A stretch of DNA of 64,000 nucleotides from Ephemerocybe angulata (taxonomy: Eukaryota; Basidiomycota; Agaricomycetes; Agaricales; Psathyrellaceae). Below the pieces are notes generated by a model. The model was given only the letters and a program-made list of their open reading frames with translations, had not been told where the DNA came from and searched no databases. Made by a program: the position numbers and the translations under genes. Positions 26,332-37,381 of the stretch are shown here, one piece after another. The stretch lies in assembly GCA_013368325.1 (NCBI GenBank), contig JAACJK010000121.1, positions 62,001-126,000 on the forward strand, read 5' to 3'. How positions within the stretch are numbered: position 1 is the stretch's first letter; every line of letters begins with the position of its first letter.

Positions 26332-28370
26332 TATAAAGGTGAAGGGGACTCGGAGGGTTGGGATCATCATTCCCAGCGATGATTCCCCTTCCCTCCCATT
26401 CCTAGTCCCACTTCGGTCCTCCCTTGCCTTCATTACTGCTTTAAATTCTTCTCGAGACCACGATAATGAGCTCATGGTAAGTCTTCACCTCTTTTTGTCA
26501 GGTCTTGTATTGACTGTCTTTTCCAGAGTTGAAAGCGTCTGCACAGATTCATGGCTTCGTCATGGTTGTACTAACGTTGGTGGTGGCAGGTGAGCACTCA
26601 TTTGATTCATTATTAACTCCCCATTCATATTTACTGACATCTTCTTTCCACTTAGTATTTTACTGATACCTTCACTGCTCGGTCTATCTGAATCCGCCTG
26701 CGGTCTCCGAATTGTAGTCCTTCACGACGCGTTCACGGTAAGTTTCTCGCTTCTATTCGTCGGGCTTTCATTGGTATCTTGTCCCTGCTTCTAGAACTTG
26801 AAAGCGTCTGACCTCAATCGTAGACGGTTGAAATGCCAATCAGTTTTTGGTGAGTACTCTAATGTTTCTTTGACTCTCCTTCCAATTCCTGACCTTATCT
26901 TCGCGGTTCGTAGTCATCTCGATCACACCAACGTCGAGGCTGAAACGCCAGTAAGTGTATTCATTTTCTATAGCCACGGTGATATAGCTTACATTGCATT
27001 GATTCATAGGTCTGTCCAGTGCTGGAGCCGTCGCCGCTGACCGTGACTTCGAGGCTGGTCCTCTTGCCGGTTGATTTATCGAGAACCTCTTCATTCGTCC
27101 GTCGGCTTGGTTTAGAGCAGGATCAAGAGTTGAAGCTGCCCGAAAGTAAGTCTATTCATCTTCAACTGTACTACTACGACATGAGAAGCTGACTACACTA
27201 TCCCCAAGACCACCCTCGTCGTCGTAGTCGAACGCCCGTTCGCCGTTTTACATTCCAGACAAAAGGTAAGTCTATTCCCGGCTGCGCTAATACATCGCAA
27301 CTATTACTAACTACCCTTCTCCTATATCCTCCTATCGCCGTGTGCCGCGCAGGCCAACTCTCGAATGGCCAGTCATTCTAGCAGGTATCCACATTCACTT
27401 ACCGTATGTTCAATCCACCAAGCCCTCCTCGCAAGACCACGCACGGCGAGCCTGCCGCGCTACACGTCAACGTCAGCTTGAACGAATGCCACGAAATCTG
27501 GGGAACACGGTGAGTACGTTTCGGCACACTAGTGGAGTGCGAGAAGGCTCACCGAACTGTGCCAGGCGCGGTCAGTCTCAGTCCCCCCGGCGAACCACCC
27601 TCGAATCGGTACCGTCGTCTTCGCCATTTCGTGGTTATCATTAGCCTTATCCGTCGCGTCTGGACGACATTCAACGTGAGCTTATCATTTTACAAGATAA
27701 CTATGCCGGGCTTGACTCACCTTTCATCGCCAGACTTCACCCCACCGCGTCGTCGCTGGTACTATGGCTACGATTGTGCCGGTAAGTTTATCAGTTCCGT
27801 TTCATCGCAATAGAGAGCTGACTCACCTTTAACCATTCGTCTCTGCTCCAGACGTCAGTCACCGCCCTCAACGTCGTCCGTCGTGCAGCGTCGGTGGCGC
27901 AGTAACCAGTTCGCCCATCGGCGCGCAGGGGGCTCGCGTTCGCGAGTGTCGGGCCCGGCACAAGGCTAAGCAAACAAACTCTTGATTCGCACCGCGTCGG
28001 CTCGTTGCGATGTTCGCTTCGCCTTGAGCTCGGCAGTACCCCCCGACGTGCGCATCCATATCCGTTCGTTCGCGCAGCGCCATCCTACGCAGGCAGACTC
28101 GCGGTTCCTCCATCCGGTTCTGGCTGGCTCGGCTCGGCTTGTGTTCGCAGTTGCGCGAGGTGCTGGTGCCGCTCGTGTTGAGGCGCGGGGCGGGGCGAGT
28201 GGACTGTCGCCGACTGCCGATGGACTCGTGCGTGTGTTTGCCGGGAGTCGGATTTATTTGCGAGCGGGCGGCCACGGGGGTGGATGTGAAGCGCTTGGAT
28301 GGAACGTGAGTTTGCAGTCATTGGAGAAGCCGAATGAGAACTCACTAGGTTGATAGCACTGTCTGTCTGT
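26332..28370 (+). other. TATA-led run of intron-like modules, spacer 3
   Basis: TATAAA at 26332-26337 is followed by canonical intron-like segments at 26477-26526, 26590-26655, 26738-26794, 26850-26913, 26951-27009, 27146-27208 and 27266-27352, and more beyond. Each starts GTAAGT or GTGAG(C/T), most contain CTGAC or CTAAC close to the 3' end, and all end in AG. The first ATG after the TATA box (26466) meets a stop after three codons once the first intron is removed. That argues against a normal protein gene starting there. Confidence 0.45.
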
Positions 28371-29050
28371 CGTCCCAGAGACGCGGCGCGTTTCGTTCGG
28401 TTCTGGCTGGCCCGGTGCGCGAGGTGCCGCTCGTGTGTGAAACGCGCCGAACGATGGAGCTCCGGGCGATGGGTGTCTTGATTGAGGGCGAGGGAATGGT
28501 CGCGGGACGGCCGATGGACTTGTGTATGGGCGTGCGTGCGTGTGCGGGCAATTGGGATTTACGGGTGGGCGCGAGACGATTGAATGGTGGACCTTCTAGC
28601 AAAGGGGAGTGAGTGTGTTCATCAGGGGAGAGCCGTCTGAGCACTCACCGTGTGAGCTGGTGCTAACCTATCCACGCGCCAGAAGCCGCCGTCCAGACTT
28701 GGAAGCCTGGCGTCGGGCGCTCTGGCACTGCCCGACCGATGGAGATGTGCGATTGCGCGGCCCTACGTGTGTCGAAGCAAAACTTTGGCGATGGCGGTCG
28801 ACCGCCGATTTGGGATCTAACTAGCTGGAGGTCAGGCGGTGCTCGTAGATCTCGGATATGTAGAGCAGAATCGCGTACCTTGTTGTGTAGCGTGGCGGCA
28901 GGGGCGGCAATGAGCAAGAGAAGGGGGGACGGGCGCTGGAGACAGGCGAGACGAGGGATCTGGGGTGCTGGCGGTCGAGCACGAAGGGGCCGCGCAGCGA
29001 ATGAGAGCTGCTGAGCCGCGCAGCCTTGCGTCGAAAACGGGTCCAGGGAG

Positions 29051-29055
29051 CCAAT
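29051..29055 (+). promoter_or_regulatory. CCAAT box upstream of ChAPs copy 4
   Basis: GGAGCCAATCACAGCGG about 238 bp before the start codon, as in copies 2 and 3. Confidence 0.5.
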
Positions 29056-29290
29056 CACAGCGGTCGGCGCATCTGGGCAGCCGCTGCGAGGCGTGCAGAG
29101 AGGGCGAGAGAGGGCGAGAGGGCAGTGGTGGACGTGCAGGGGGAGGGACTGTGCAGGCGAGTGGTGCCAAACAGACGCCGCGGCTTTGCCGAAGAAGGCG
29201 CAGACAAACAGACGACAACAGTCGCATCGACGACGAGCAGCGCCTCGTCGTCCCCTCTAACGACCAGGCTATCTCACACCAGCGGACACG

Positions 29291-32200
29291 ATGGCAATAC
29301 CGCCAGAGGTCCTGTACAAGGACATCCCAGAGCTATTCGAGGTGAGCCCCATCTGCACTGGTACCGGCCATGCCCTGATGACGTTCATAGATCGACCTCG
29401 GAGAGGCGTTGACGGCGCGGACGGAGGCTCTGTGTACGTGGCCGCGCGATCGCACTTGCACCTTGGGTGACTGACGGTTGTGCAGCGACATTCAGAGAGC
29501 TCGGGCCGCCGGATCTGTGCCATGTTGTGAAGAGCACCGGGCGGACGGGGCAGCGCGATGTACGCACAGCAGTGGATTGCGGGATGGGTGTACCTCTGAC
29601 ATGGCGCAGCTAGGATCCTATCACTACGTGTCGGGCGTCGATGCGTCGTCTTCAGCGTCGTTGGCGGCCTACATCAACTCCCTCACGTACGCCATCGAGG
29701 AGAACTCAGCGTGGTTCTCGAGCACGGCAAAGTGGAAGGTTAGGAATGGGTGCTACTGGTACGTTCGAGCTCGTATAACACGTCGCATCGCCACCTCATC
29801 CCGTACCCAGCTGCTTCAACGCCTTCTCGCGCGTCGACATGCGAGTGGACGTCAAGATTCCTGGAGGAGTCAACGCGTACGTCATTGACCTACGAGGCGA
29901 AAGGTACGCATCGTCTCTTCAATCTGCGAGGACCGACTGGCATGGAAGTTCGCGAACCTGAGGTTCGAGGTTCGAGGTCCGTGGTTCGAGGTCCGCAAAT
30001 TTAAGTGTTGTTTCGTTGTGCGAGGGCCGTCGTTATGCTTTGCTCCTCGCAGCGATGGTTGCTTGGTTTACAATGGGGGGGTCAAACATTGCAGTTCTGT
30101 GCCAGTTCTGTTTGTGCAGAACGGGGTTGAAGGAAGAGAGAACGGTTCTGAAAGCGGATCCGAGAACTGATACGCGGTTTTGGTTCTCGAATGTGCTGGT
30201 TCTGCAGAGAGCCCAGTTCTGGTTTTGATGGCGGTTCTCACCTCCAGAACTGTTTCAAGAACTGAGCTAATGCCTGGAAGCTCTTTGGCGTATAGCTGTA
30301 TGAGGCGTGTGGTCTCGGCGCAGCCAGGTCGAAGGAGCTTTGCCCTCTCTTCCTTGTGGTACCAGGGCATGTCCGAGGCCTTGAGCTTCCGTTTTGGTTC
30401 ATCATCACTCCACCCGTCTTCGCTCTCCCGTCTCCTTCGTCTCCGTCGAAGTTGGTGATATCTCGCTTGCGTTTCCTTCCTCCTCCGCCTCGTCGGTCAT
30501 TGGTAACCGGGGATCCGACGTCCGAATTCGATGGAACAGAGGACCTAGTGTCAGATCCGGAGGGTCCGACTGATAATTCGTGCGCTTCATCGTCTCGTTT
30601 GACTGTGTTGTCAAGCTCATCGAGTTGGGCAACGTAGTTGTTATAGCCTTGCTCTTTCTGTGCATCTTGGTGAGGGTCAGACACTCTGAGAGAGACGTCG
30701 GGAAGCCCTAAGATGGATGTTATTGGATGGAAAGACGTGGGCACCCTGAAGCACTTTTATTCTGGTATACTATGGTCATTCTGACAAGGAGCATTGTTGT
30801 GGAACACAGAGCTGCTACGGACGCTCTCTGGTGAGTTCAAACTTTGCGGACCTCGAACCTCGAACCTCGAACCTCGGACCTGCGTGCCAGTCGGTCCGGT
30901 ATTCTGTAATCCGCATACACCATTATTAAGCGCCCACCACAGACACGAAGCGACGCCCGAAATCTGGCAAGAAACCTACGTCTCCGCCCTCCTGCGCGCC
31001 ATCCTCTACTCGGACGATCCCACCTACACCCTCGAGGCCTACCGCAAGCTCGATCCCATCACGAACGCAGAGGGCGAGCTGCGCTTCCTCCAGGCCGCCG
31101 AGGCGCTGTTCTCGAAAGGCTGGCAAGTCGGGTCGGACCCCGAGATCCAAGTTGCGACGGTCGTGTCCAACCACTTGACCGCCGGCATTATGAAGTACTT
31201 TGGGGACAGCGGGCGCTATCAACAGGCCGCGAACATGTTCGAAAAGATCATGGTGCACGAGCCTGAAGTGTCGTCGCTTCTCGCGCGCAGCTACATCGGA
31301 ATGAGTGAGTCGTTCAACTGAATATGAGGACGGGAATTGACGACGTACAGACGAGGAAGTGAAAGCCGTCCAGATCATCGCCAACGCCATGAAGGAGACC
31401 CCGCAATCCTACACGCTCCTCCACGCACAGTGCGACTTCCTCCGTACAAAAGGCAAGTACGAATGGGCCGTCAAGCTCGCGCGTCAAGCCGTCAACTGTG
31501 CCCCAAGCGAATTCGTGACCTGGGAAAAACTGACCGATCTCTACATCGACCTGGGGCAATACGATTCGGCCCTCCTCACCCTCAACTCGTGCCCCATGTT
31601 CACCTTCAACGGCCGAGACGCCCACCGCACGCTCCCCGTCGCCAAAATCCACCTCCCCTTCACCCGCGCCATCGGCGAGATCCTGCCCGAGCGCACCAAG
31701 ACCGAAGACGACGAAGCCGACCCCGCGCTGCAGCGCCTCCCCGCCCCAGGACTGCGAGGTACCTGGGCCCGCGCGTACAGCCTGCTCACGCGGCTGGTGG
31801 CGCAGATCGGGTGGGACGAGCTGTTGAAGACGCGGAGCAGTGTGTTTGTGATGGAGGAGGAGTATCGGATGCAGAAGGCGCAGGGGGATATTAAGCAGGT
31901 TGGGGGGAATGGGCATGCGGCGAGTGGGAGTAGGGGGGTGATTCATGAGGATGGGACGGTTGTGCAGGACGATAAGGCGTCTACGCGCGGGATCATTGCG
32001 CCTCCCACTCCCGAGCTGACCGAGGCGGTGCCCACGATTAAGATCTCGAGCCACAGCGTCGACTTGAGTGCGGATCCGAAGGGCAAGGCGCGGGCGAAGG
32101 TCGAGGAGGCGGAGGAGGAGGAGGGCGATATCGTCGCGACGCCCTCGCACTTGCGCAACGGTGTCAGTGCGCTGGTGGAGAAGCCCGTGCAGGCGGCGGG

Positions 32201-32834
32201 CGAGGACAAGCAGGACTCGAGCGACATCACGGCCGTCGCGCAGGCGGAGCCCTTCTCCTTCAGCAACAAGCGGCTGTGCGAGCGGTGGCTCGACAACCTC
32301 TTCATGGTGCTCTACGAGGACCTGCGCGTGTGGACGATCTTCCGCGCGGAGGTCGCGCATTTCAAGACGCAGCATGTGGCGTACCGCAAGACGGGGATGG
32401 AGTGGGAGATTTTGGGGGACTTGGGCGTAAGGCTGCATCATAAGGAGGAGGCGAAGGAGGCGTATCAGAGGTGTTTGGATGGGACGAGGTACTCGGTGAA
32501 GCCGTGGGCGAGGCTGATGGAGATGTATGCGGAGGAGGGGGATATTACGAGGACGATGCAGACGGCGATTAGGGTGGCTGCGTATCAGTATGCTGAGTAT
32601 ACTGAGATGACGGTGAGGGTGTTTTATATCATTCCATCCTGAGCTGACGCTGACACTTGTCGCTAGTATCCTACGCAGATTGCTCGTGCGTTCTTTAAGC
32701 TGGGCCAGATTCATGGATTCGCCAAGATCTCGTTCACCCTGCTCAGCATGGGGCTTCCCGAGCCGATCCTGAAGATCATGGAGAGTTATCTGCACTATGG
32801 GACGGTGTTCAAGGTGGAGGGATACGATTTCTGA
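29291..32834 (+). CDS. ChAPs-family exomer adaptor, copy 4 (full length, 733 aa)
   Basis: Only copy with a complete 3' end. Exons 29291-29341, 29391-29433, 29486-29559, 29610-29758, 29811-29903, 30943-31304, 31351-32612 and 32667-32834 join in phase to 733 codons, close to the ~720-750 aa of yeast Chs6, Bud7 and Bch1. The last exon gives YPTQIARAFFKLGQIHGFAK and ends GTVFKVEGYDF, which copies 1-3 lack. Intron 5 is 1039 bp instead of about 52 bp because a 968-bp TIR element sits in it. The role inferred from the family is cargo selection with Chs5 and Arf1 at the trans-Golgi, for example in chitin synthase delivery. This is the best candidate for the functional, ancestral gene of the array. 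Confidence 0.88.
29930..30897. mobile_element. 968-bp TIR element inside intron 5 of ChAPs copy 4
   Basis: Both ends read GGACCGACTGGCA in inverted orientation, followed by inverted runs of GAGGTTC/GAGGTCCG ending in GTCCGCAAA. The matching introns of copies 1-3 are about 52 bp and lack it. Next to the left end (30085-30270) GTTCTG/CAGAAC occurs about eleven times in both orientations, like subterminal transposase-binding repeats. An open frame of 168 codons on the minus strand (30744-30238) is rich in Ser/Asp with a GRKRKRD basic stretch and matches no family I recognise. I see no clear target-site duplication. Probably a non-autonomous DNA transposon; superfamily unassigned. Confidence 0.7.
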
Positions 32835-33093
32835 TACGCTCATAATAGACTTTTTTCTTCTCTGTTCCCCGAATGTAGGCCGCGTTCGTTCGTATGTCCT
32901 TCCCCTCGATACCATTAGCGTAACTGTTACCTATGCCTTCTATTTATTTTGTCTAATTGACAGTTCCACTCTGTTCATTGGATGGATTTGATTAGGCATG
33001 ATGCGTGAATGAGGTATAGTTATGAATCCTGGGTAGTATGTATCGTAAAATCGTCATAATCATCCGTCATGAATCGCAGCAGCCTCCAACTTC
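32835..33093. other. Intergenic, convergent gene ends
   Basis: Space between the end of ChAPs copy 4 (+) and the end of the BTB gene (-). Only AT-rich 3' flanking sequence is visible. Confidence 0.5.
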
Positions 33094-34263
33094 CTACTGA
33101 TTTTGAATCTCCTCCAGCACCTCCCAAGCGGGAAGGTCAAAGAACGACGGCAAGCGCTTCCACACATCCCTCCTCCCCGCCAGATGCACACCCTGACAAT
33201 ACACCTCACAGTCCTTACACACATTAAGCTGCGGCCATCTTACAAACGCCCTCAACGGGTTAGGCGACTTCCCCGCCTCGAGCAAATGCCACTCCGCATG
33301 CGGGCCTCGGGTGTGCGCACACGTCAGGGTTGTGCACGTCGAGCTGCGTTGGAAGACGAGAAGGAAGGAGTGGGAGACGCTCATCTCGGCCCAGCGGAGG
33401 CGTTCGCGGCCCACCATGCAGAGGCACTTTTCTTTCCAGCCTAGATCGCCTTCGCGTTCTTTCATGAGGCGTTTCATGCTCATGCGCGCGACGCAGTAAT
33501 ACGCGTAAGGTAGGATTGTGGGTACGTTGGTCTCTTTTGCGAGAGTGACGGCGCGCATGACAGTGTCGCTTTTGTAGCGTTCGTGCAGGGAGGGGGTTGT
33601 GCTTTTTGTGCAGTAGGAGGCGAAGGTGGAGGGGAACTTGGAGGTGAGGAGGGTGATGCAGCGGGTGCGGAGGGGTTTGAGGATGTATTTTGTGGAGAGG
33701 CGGAGGATGCCCGCGATGGAGGTGAGGAGGGTGTCGACGTCTGTCGTTGGGGGGATGGAGTCGAAGTACCTATAGCAATAAATTTTGGTCAGTCAGTCGG
33801 GTTTGCTTTGATATGCTATGTGGTTTGTAGGAGTGGGAGGGGGCACGTACGAGGGATCGTACACGGCATGCAGGAGGTCTTCAAAATCCTTCTCGTTATC
33901 GTGTAACACGACGATATGGCAGCCCTCGAGCATCATCTCTCCCGCCGGCTGCGGGACCTCGAACAGGCCCGCGAAGATCTCGCTGTGGTTTGCGAGGATC
34001 GTTTGGTGGACGCGGAAAAGGGTGTTCTCGACGTGCAGGATGACGGACCCGTCGTGGAACCAGAAGCGTTCGTGGCGAGTTGGGTTGGCGCTTATGGTTC
34101 CCTCGGGACCTGGGGCCGGTGCTGAGGACGTGGCGAGGGCAGATGCCTCGTGTTTCGATGTCGAGGGCTTTTGCTTCCGACTTGAGGCGCCACTCATATC
34201 CTCTGCGTCGGAGGAGGAGTGCTCGAACGACGTGTCCAGTGAAGCGGGTATAGCCTTCGTCAT
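33094..34263 (-). CDS. BTB/POZ domain protein
   Basis: Two exons on the minus strand, 34263-33851 and 33769-33094, joined across an 81-bp intron whose removal gives DPSYFDSIPP in frame. Residues about 70-190 form a BTB/POZ fold: FHDGSVILHVENTLFRVHQT, then ILANHSEIFAGLFEVPQP and, after the splice, the helical LLTSIAGILRLSTKYIL region. This is the common Agaricomycete arrangement of one BTB domain followed by a helical C-terminal half. Such proteins may serve as Cul3 adaptors or transcription cofactors, but nothing here shows which. The N-terminal 60 residues are Ser/Ala/Pro-rich and probably disordered. The C-terminal half contains several Cys/His residues (CTTLTCAHTRG, CKDCEVYCQGVH) that could bind metal. 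Confidence 0.8.
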
Positions 34264-34607
34264 AGTCGCAAGCTAGGAGCAGAAGACCAAGAGAGGTGTA
34301 GTAATAGGGAAGAAGTGGCAGGAGCAAAGTAGAGAAAGCCTAATACGGACCCACTATATATTATTCAGGCGGTCCTGGACCAAGCCCATATGACAATGTC
34401 GAGTTACTTTCATTGGACGCGTAGGGTGGCACTGCCCGTCGGCGAGCATCGACTCCATCCATCGTCCATTTGCACAAAGCATTTTACCTCCGGTATGAAC
34501 TTGGAGGGAAAGAACAAGGACAATGGGCGATTATGGGTCTGAACGTGGTGATGGTGCGCAGCCTAGGGTCGGATTCTCATGTCTTCCGTGGGGTAGAGGA
34601 TGTGGGA

Positions 34608-34625
34608 GATAAGATAAGATAAGAT
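34608..34625 (+). promoter_or_regulatory. Triple GATAAG cluster
   Basis: GATAAGATAAGATAAGAT lies about 100 bp before the start codon of the F-box-like gene at 34723. The same cluster stands at 38739-38756 before its paralogue. HGATAR is the known site of fungal GATA factors (nitrogen, iron or light control). Actual use is inferred. Confidence 0.5.
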
Positions 34626-34722
34626 GCAACTTTGAGCGCCAGCCATCGCCAAAGCTTTACATCCTGACTAGTGACTACCACAGTGCTTATTCTCCCTAGA
34701 CCTCCTCTAACGCGCCGCGATT

Positions 34723-36589
34723 ATGGGACTTCCTGAAATACCCCTCGAAGTCGTCTATGCCATCATCGAGGCATCCAGAGATGACCTGCAAACCCTCCTC
34801 CAGTTCTCACTCGTGTCAAAGCAATGTCTCGAAGAGTCGCGGAGATACGCGTTCCACCCAAGGGTGGCCTGGTCTTTAAATTTCTGACCGGACGTTACTT
34901 AGTTAGTCCAGCCGCCAGGCTGGAAAAAATTTGTTGGACCCCCCCTTTGAAACCCTAAAATTGGGGTATTTTAGGCCATTTTGGGCTTCCATAGTGTCCT
35001 TTGACCATTTATATAGTTATACAGATGTAATACAGATATGTTATGCCCCTTCTTCAGCGAAAATATTGGTTATTATGTATCAGATATCACTTCTGCTGAG
35101 CTCTAGTTGAATCTGCAAGTGCCCGAATTGAGCGGGATTGGCCGGCAGATCATGCGGGTGGCAGAATTATGTAATAGAATTGCCTTTTTTGGTGGTCTTG
35201 GCGCTTACGTAGTTAGTTAGTCCAGCCTAGCCAGGCCTTACCAGATTTTCTGACCCTAGGTCTCTTTGATAAAGACCAGACCACCCTTGGTTCCACCGGG
35301 TCCACCTAGGTCTAAGTTCAACCTGGCCCCCGACTGTGACAGGCCCTGAACCCATACCCGTGGACGCTCGCCCTGCAAGGTTATCCCTGGCGACATCTCG
35401 GATCGAGGAATTCTACGCCTTATTACTCGCTAACACGACGCTGGGCACGTACGTCCGCCACCTCGACGTCGGCCTCCCACCTCGGGACCGCCGTCATGCT
35501 GCTTCCGAGTCTCAAGGAAGCGACACTGGCGGCGTCCTCGCACACGATCTCCCTGCGATACTCGACCTCCTCCCCAGTCTCACTTCTCTCGGCGTCACGA
35601 ACCATTTGCGAGCGAAGGTATGCCGCTGGACCGCCCTGCCTCCTCAGCTGCAGGAAGCGATTGCGCGGTGCTGCACAAGGCAGAGTATCAGAAAGCTTGG
35701 GTTCGCTGAGTTCTACGACTTTCCTTACACCCTCTTCATGGCTCCGCCAAACTTGGAGGAGTTATATCTCAGCTACGTCTTCGAGCCCGAGGCCAAGGTG
35801 CAGCCGGTGGTGGTGCGACGGCCCCAGCACTTGAAGACGGTCTCTATGGTTGACTATGGGTCGCCGGTTGTTGAGGATCTGTTGCAGGAAGATCCGGAAG
35901 CGTTTAGTGAAGTCGTGACGATTATTTGGAACATTCAAAATCAGGTGGACGTCGATGTTCTTGGCCGTCTTTTCCAGCTATGTGTGACGTCGTTGCAAGA
36001 AGTGAATTTAGAATTTGGGGTTATGCTTCCCTGGGGTTCGTCTCTATTTACCACTTAAATTTAAGAGCCCTTTTCACGAGTATCCTCAGGAGATGCAACG
36101 AATTTCGACGCTCTGAAGCTCATGCCTCCAATCAAGAGGCTCTGCCTCAGCTCCCACATCCACCTCCCCAACATTGAGGACTCCGAAGGGGAACACTTTC
36201 CCTTCGGCCTGAGCTACGATCTGCGCTTATTCCAATCCCTCCTGCAAACCCAGCACCAACTCGACGTCCTCGAAGTTAAAGTGGGACTGTCCACGTACAA
36301 CAACTTCAGTATGACGCACAACCTTCCGAGCAGGATACTGCACAAGCGGAAGGCGTGGAAGGCGTTTGACGAGTATTTGGCATCGCCGTTGAGTAGCGAC
36401 CTTCCAGCGCCGATCGGGATCCATGTCAATGTGACTTGGTGTGCTTCGGAGTCTCATGAGCCGTGGAGCGGCAAGGAGCGCGTCTTCCGGGGAGCACTGC
36501 AGCGGGAGATGCGTGTCCGCTTAAAACGAAGTTCAATGCTTAACTCTCCTAGAGGGGAGACGAAAGGAAAAGAAAAGAAACACGAATAA
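34723..36589 (+). pseudogene. F-box-like protein, family 2, copy A (interrupted by a MITE)
   Basis: Starts MGLPEIPLEVVYAIIEASRD, an F-box-like opening, and continues SLVSKQCLEESRRYAFH, at which point a 433-bp MITE (34858-35290) enters the exon. The coding text resumes after it with RVHLGLSSTWPP-type sequence, LRR-like EELYLSYVFEP and a second exon (about 36090-36589). The inserted length plus the 6-bp target duplication is not a multiple of three and contains stops, so the frame is lost unless the insert is spliced out. The 3' end (after about 36530) also differs from copy B because AG-rich sequence replaces the shared tail. A recent duplicate lies at 38861. Members of this kind are often SCF substrate adaptors, but that is only inferred. 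Confidence 0.7.
34858..35290. mobile_element. 433-bp MITE with 6-bp target duplication
   Basis: Terminal inverted repeats of 21 bp (CCAAGGGTGG(C/T)CTGGTCTTTA, one mismatch). It is flanked by TTCCAC at 34852-34857 and 35291-35296. The paralogue at about 38990-39000 has a single TTCCAC with no insert, so the empty site is visible. Inside, TTAGTTAGTCCAGCC occurs near both ends in direct orientation. No coding capacity. Superfamily not assigned. Confidence 0.85.
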
Positions 36590-37215
36590 AACGATGCAAG
36601 AAAGGAAAAGGAAGAGATGAGAAAACAGACCGAGAGACGTGGGAACGAGGGCGCGTGAGATGGGGGGCAAGCGAGATTGATTGCAGGTCAAGTGGTTCTC
36701 GGCTGGCCCCTCTCGCGCCCGGCGGGATGGCAAAGCGGCGACGAGATGCGCTATGCCAGGACCGGGGGGCGAGCGGGACCGAGACCAAGCTAACTACGGA
36801 TAGACTGAGTAAGTATAGTAGTAGAGGCGAATAGGCATAATGAGAGACAGTATGTAAGTAGTGGCGAAGATTTATGAAAAAGAAAATTGTGAGATGGACT
36901 GGAAGGAGACGAAGGGACGGTGGGAGGGGGAAAAAACGGTCGACGAACGCGCGAAGTTGTGCTGCGAGCACAGATGAGAAACGTGAGTAAGGTAATAGAA
37001 AAAGGTACTGTAGTAACTATACCTGCGAGCACAGATGAGAAACGTAAAGAAGGGAGAAACGAAAGAGACGAAGAATATATGTAAGTGCGAGACAAAGAGA
37101 TCTGAGAGAAAGGAAACTAATGAAAGAACATGCGGCGCGACGCGACGCGCCGCGATAAGATAAGATGGGGGAATCGCCTACATTGACCCCGCGCACGTCG
37201 TGCACGGATCACTAG
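36540..37215. other. AG-rich insertion in copy A of the F-box duplication
   Basis: Compared with copy B, the shared text stops at about 36533 and resumes near 37213 (GAGGCGGGGAGGGTCACTTTAAA). The intervening ~670 bp is strongly purine-rich on the plus strand. It contains a 22-bp direct repeat (CTGCGAGCACAGATGAGAAACG at about 36962 and 37022) and a short GATAAGATAAGAT at 37154-37166. No gene is visible. It may be a non-coding insertion; I could not define its ends or inverted repeats. Confidence 0.5.
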
Positions 37216-37381
37216 AGGCGGGGAGGGTCACTTTAAACTATACCTGGTACACGTAAGTGTCGGATTCTTATGTCTTCCGTGGGGCGGATATGATCGTCTG
37301 GACACTCTCGGTCGTCGCGTTCGCGTATCCGGTGGCAAGGATTAAATGTTAATGCAGCATCGATAAACTGAGTCCATTCGC
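37216..37381. other. Duplicated 3' flank of the family-2 gene
   Basis: Text such as TATACCTGGTACAC and GTGTC-GGATTCTTATGTCTTCCGTGGGG matches the sequence after copy B (39955-40015). A version of GTCTTCCGTGGGG also lies before copy A at about 34580. Confidence 0.5.

Larger units (their letters stand above)
21567..29290. repeat. Inter-copy spacer 3 of the ChAPs array (~7.7 kb)
   Basis: Blocks by eye: 21567-22265 (3' flank); 22266-24130 (as spacer 2); 24131-25030 (all spacers); 25030-25380 (largely private); 25380-26350 (as spacer 1); 26350-28370 (intron-like modules, closest to spacer 1); 28370-29290 (upstream region of copy 4). Spacer 3 therefore combines one block otherwise seen only in spacer 2 with another seen only in spacer 1. 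Confidence 0.75.

Noticed and set aside
29943..29998. GGTTCGAGGTCC motifs resembling a tRNA T-arm
   Set aside because: They are repeated in tandem and inverted as part of the TIR element, and no acceptor stem or anticodon arm is found.
31314..32915. 533-codon open frame on the minus strand opposite ChAPs copy 4 (and similar frames opposite copies 1-3)
   Set aside because: It is the antisense shadow of a GC-biased coding exon; the sense strand has clear family homology and in-phase introns.
37138..37170. CGCGACGCGACGCGCCGCG run as a possible regulatory palindrome
   Set aside because: Short GC-rich simple sequence inside the AG-rich insertion; no support for function.
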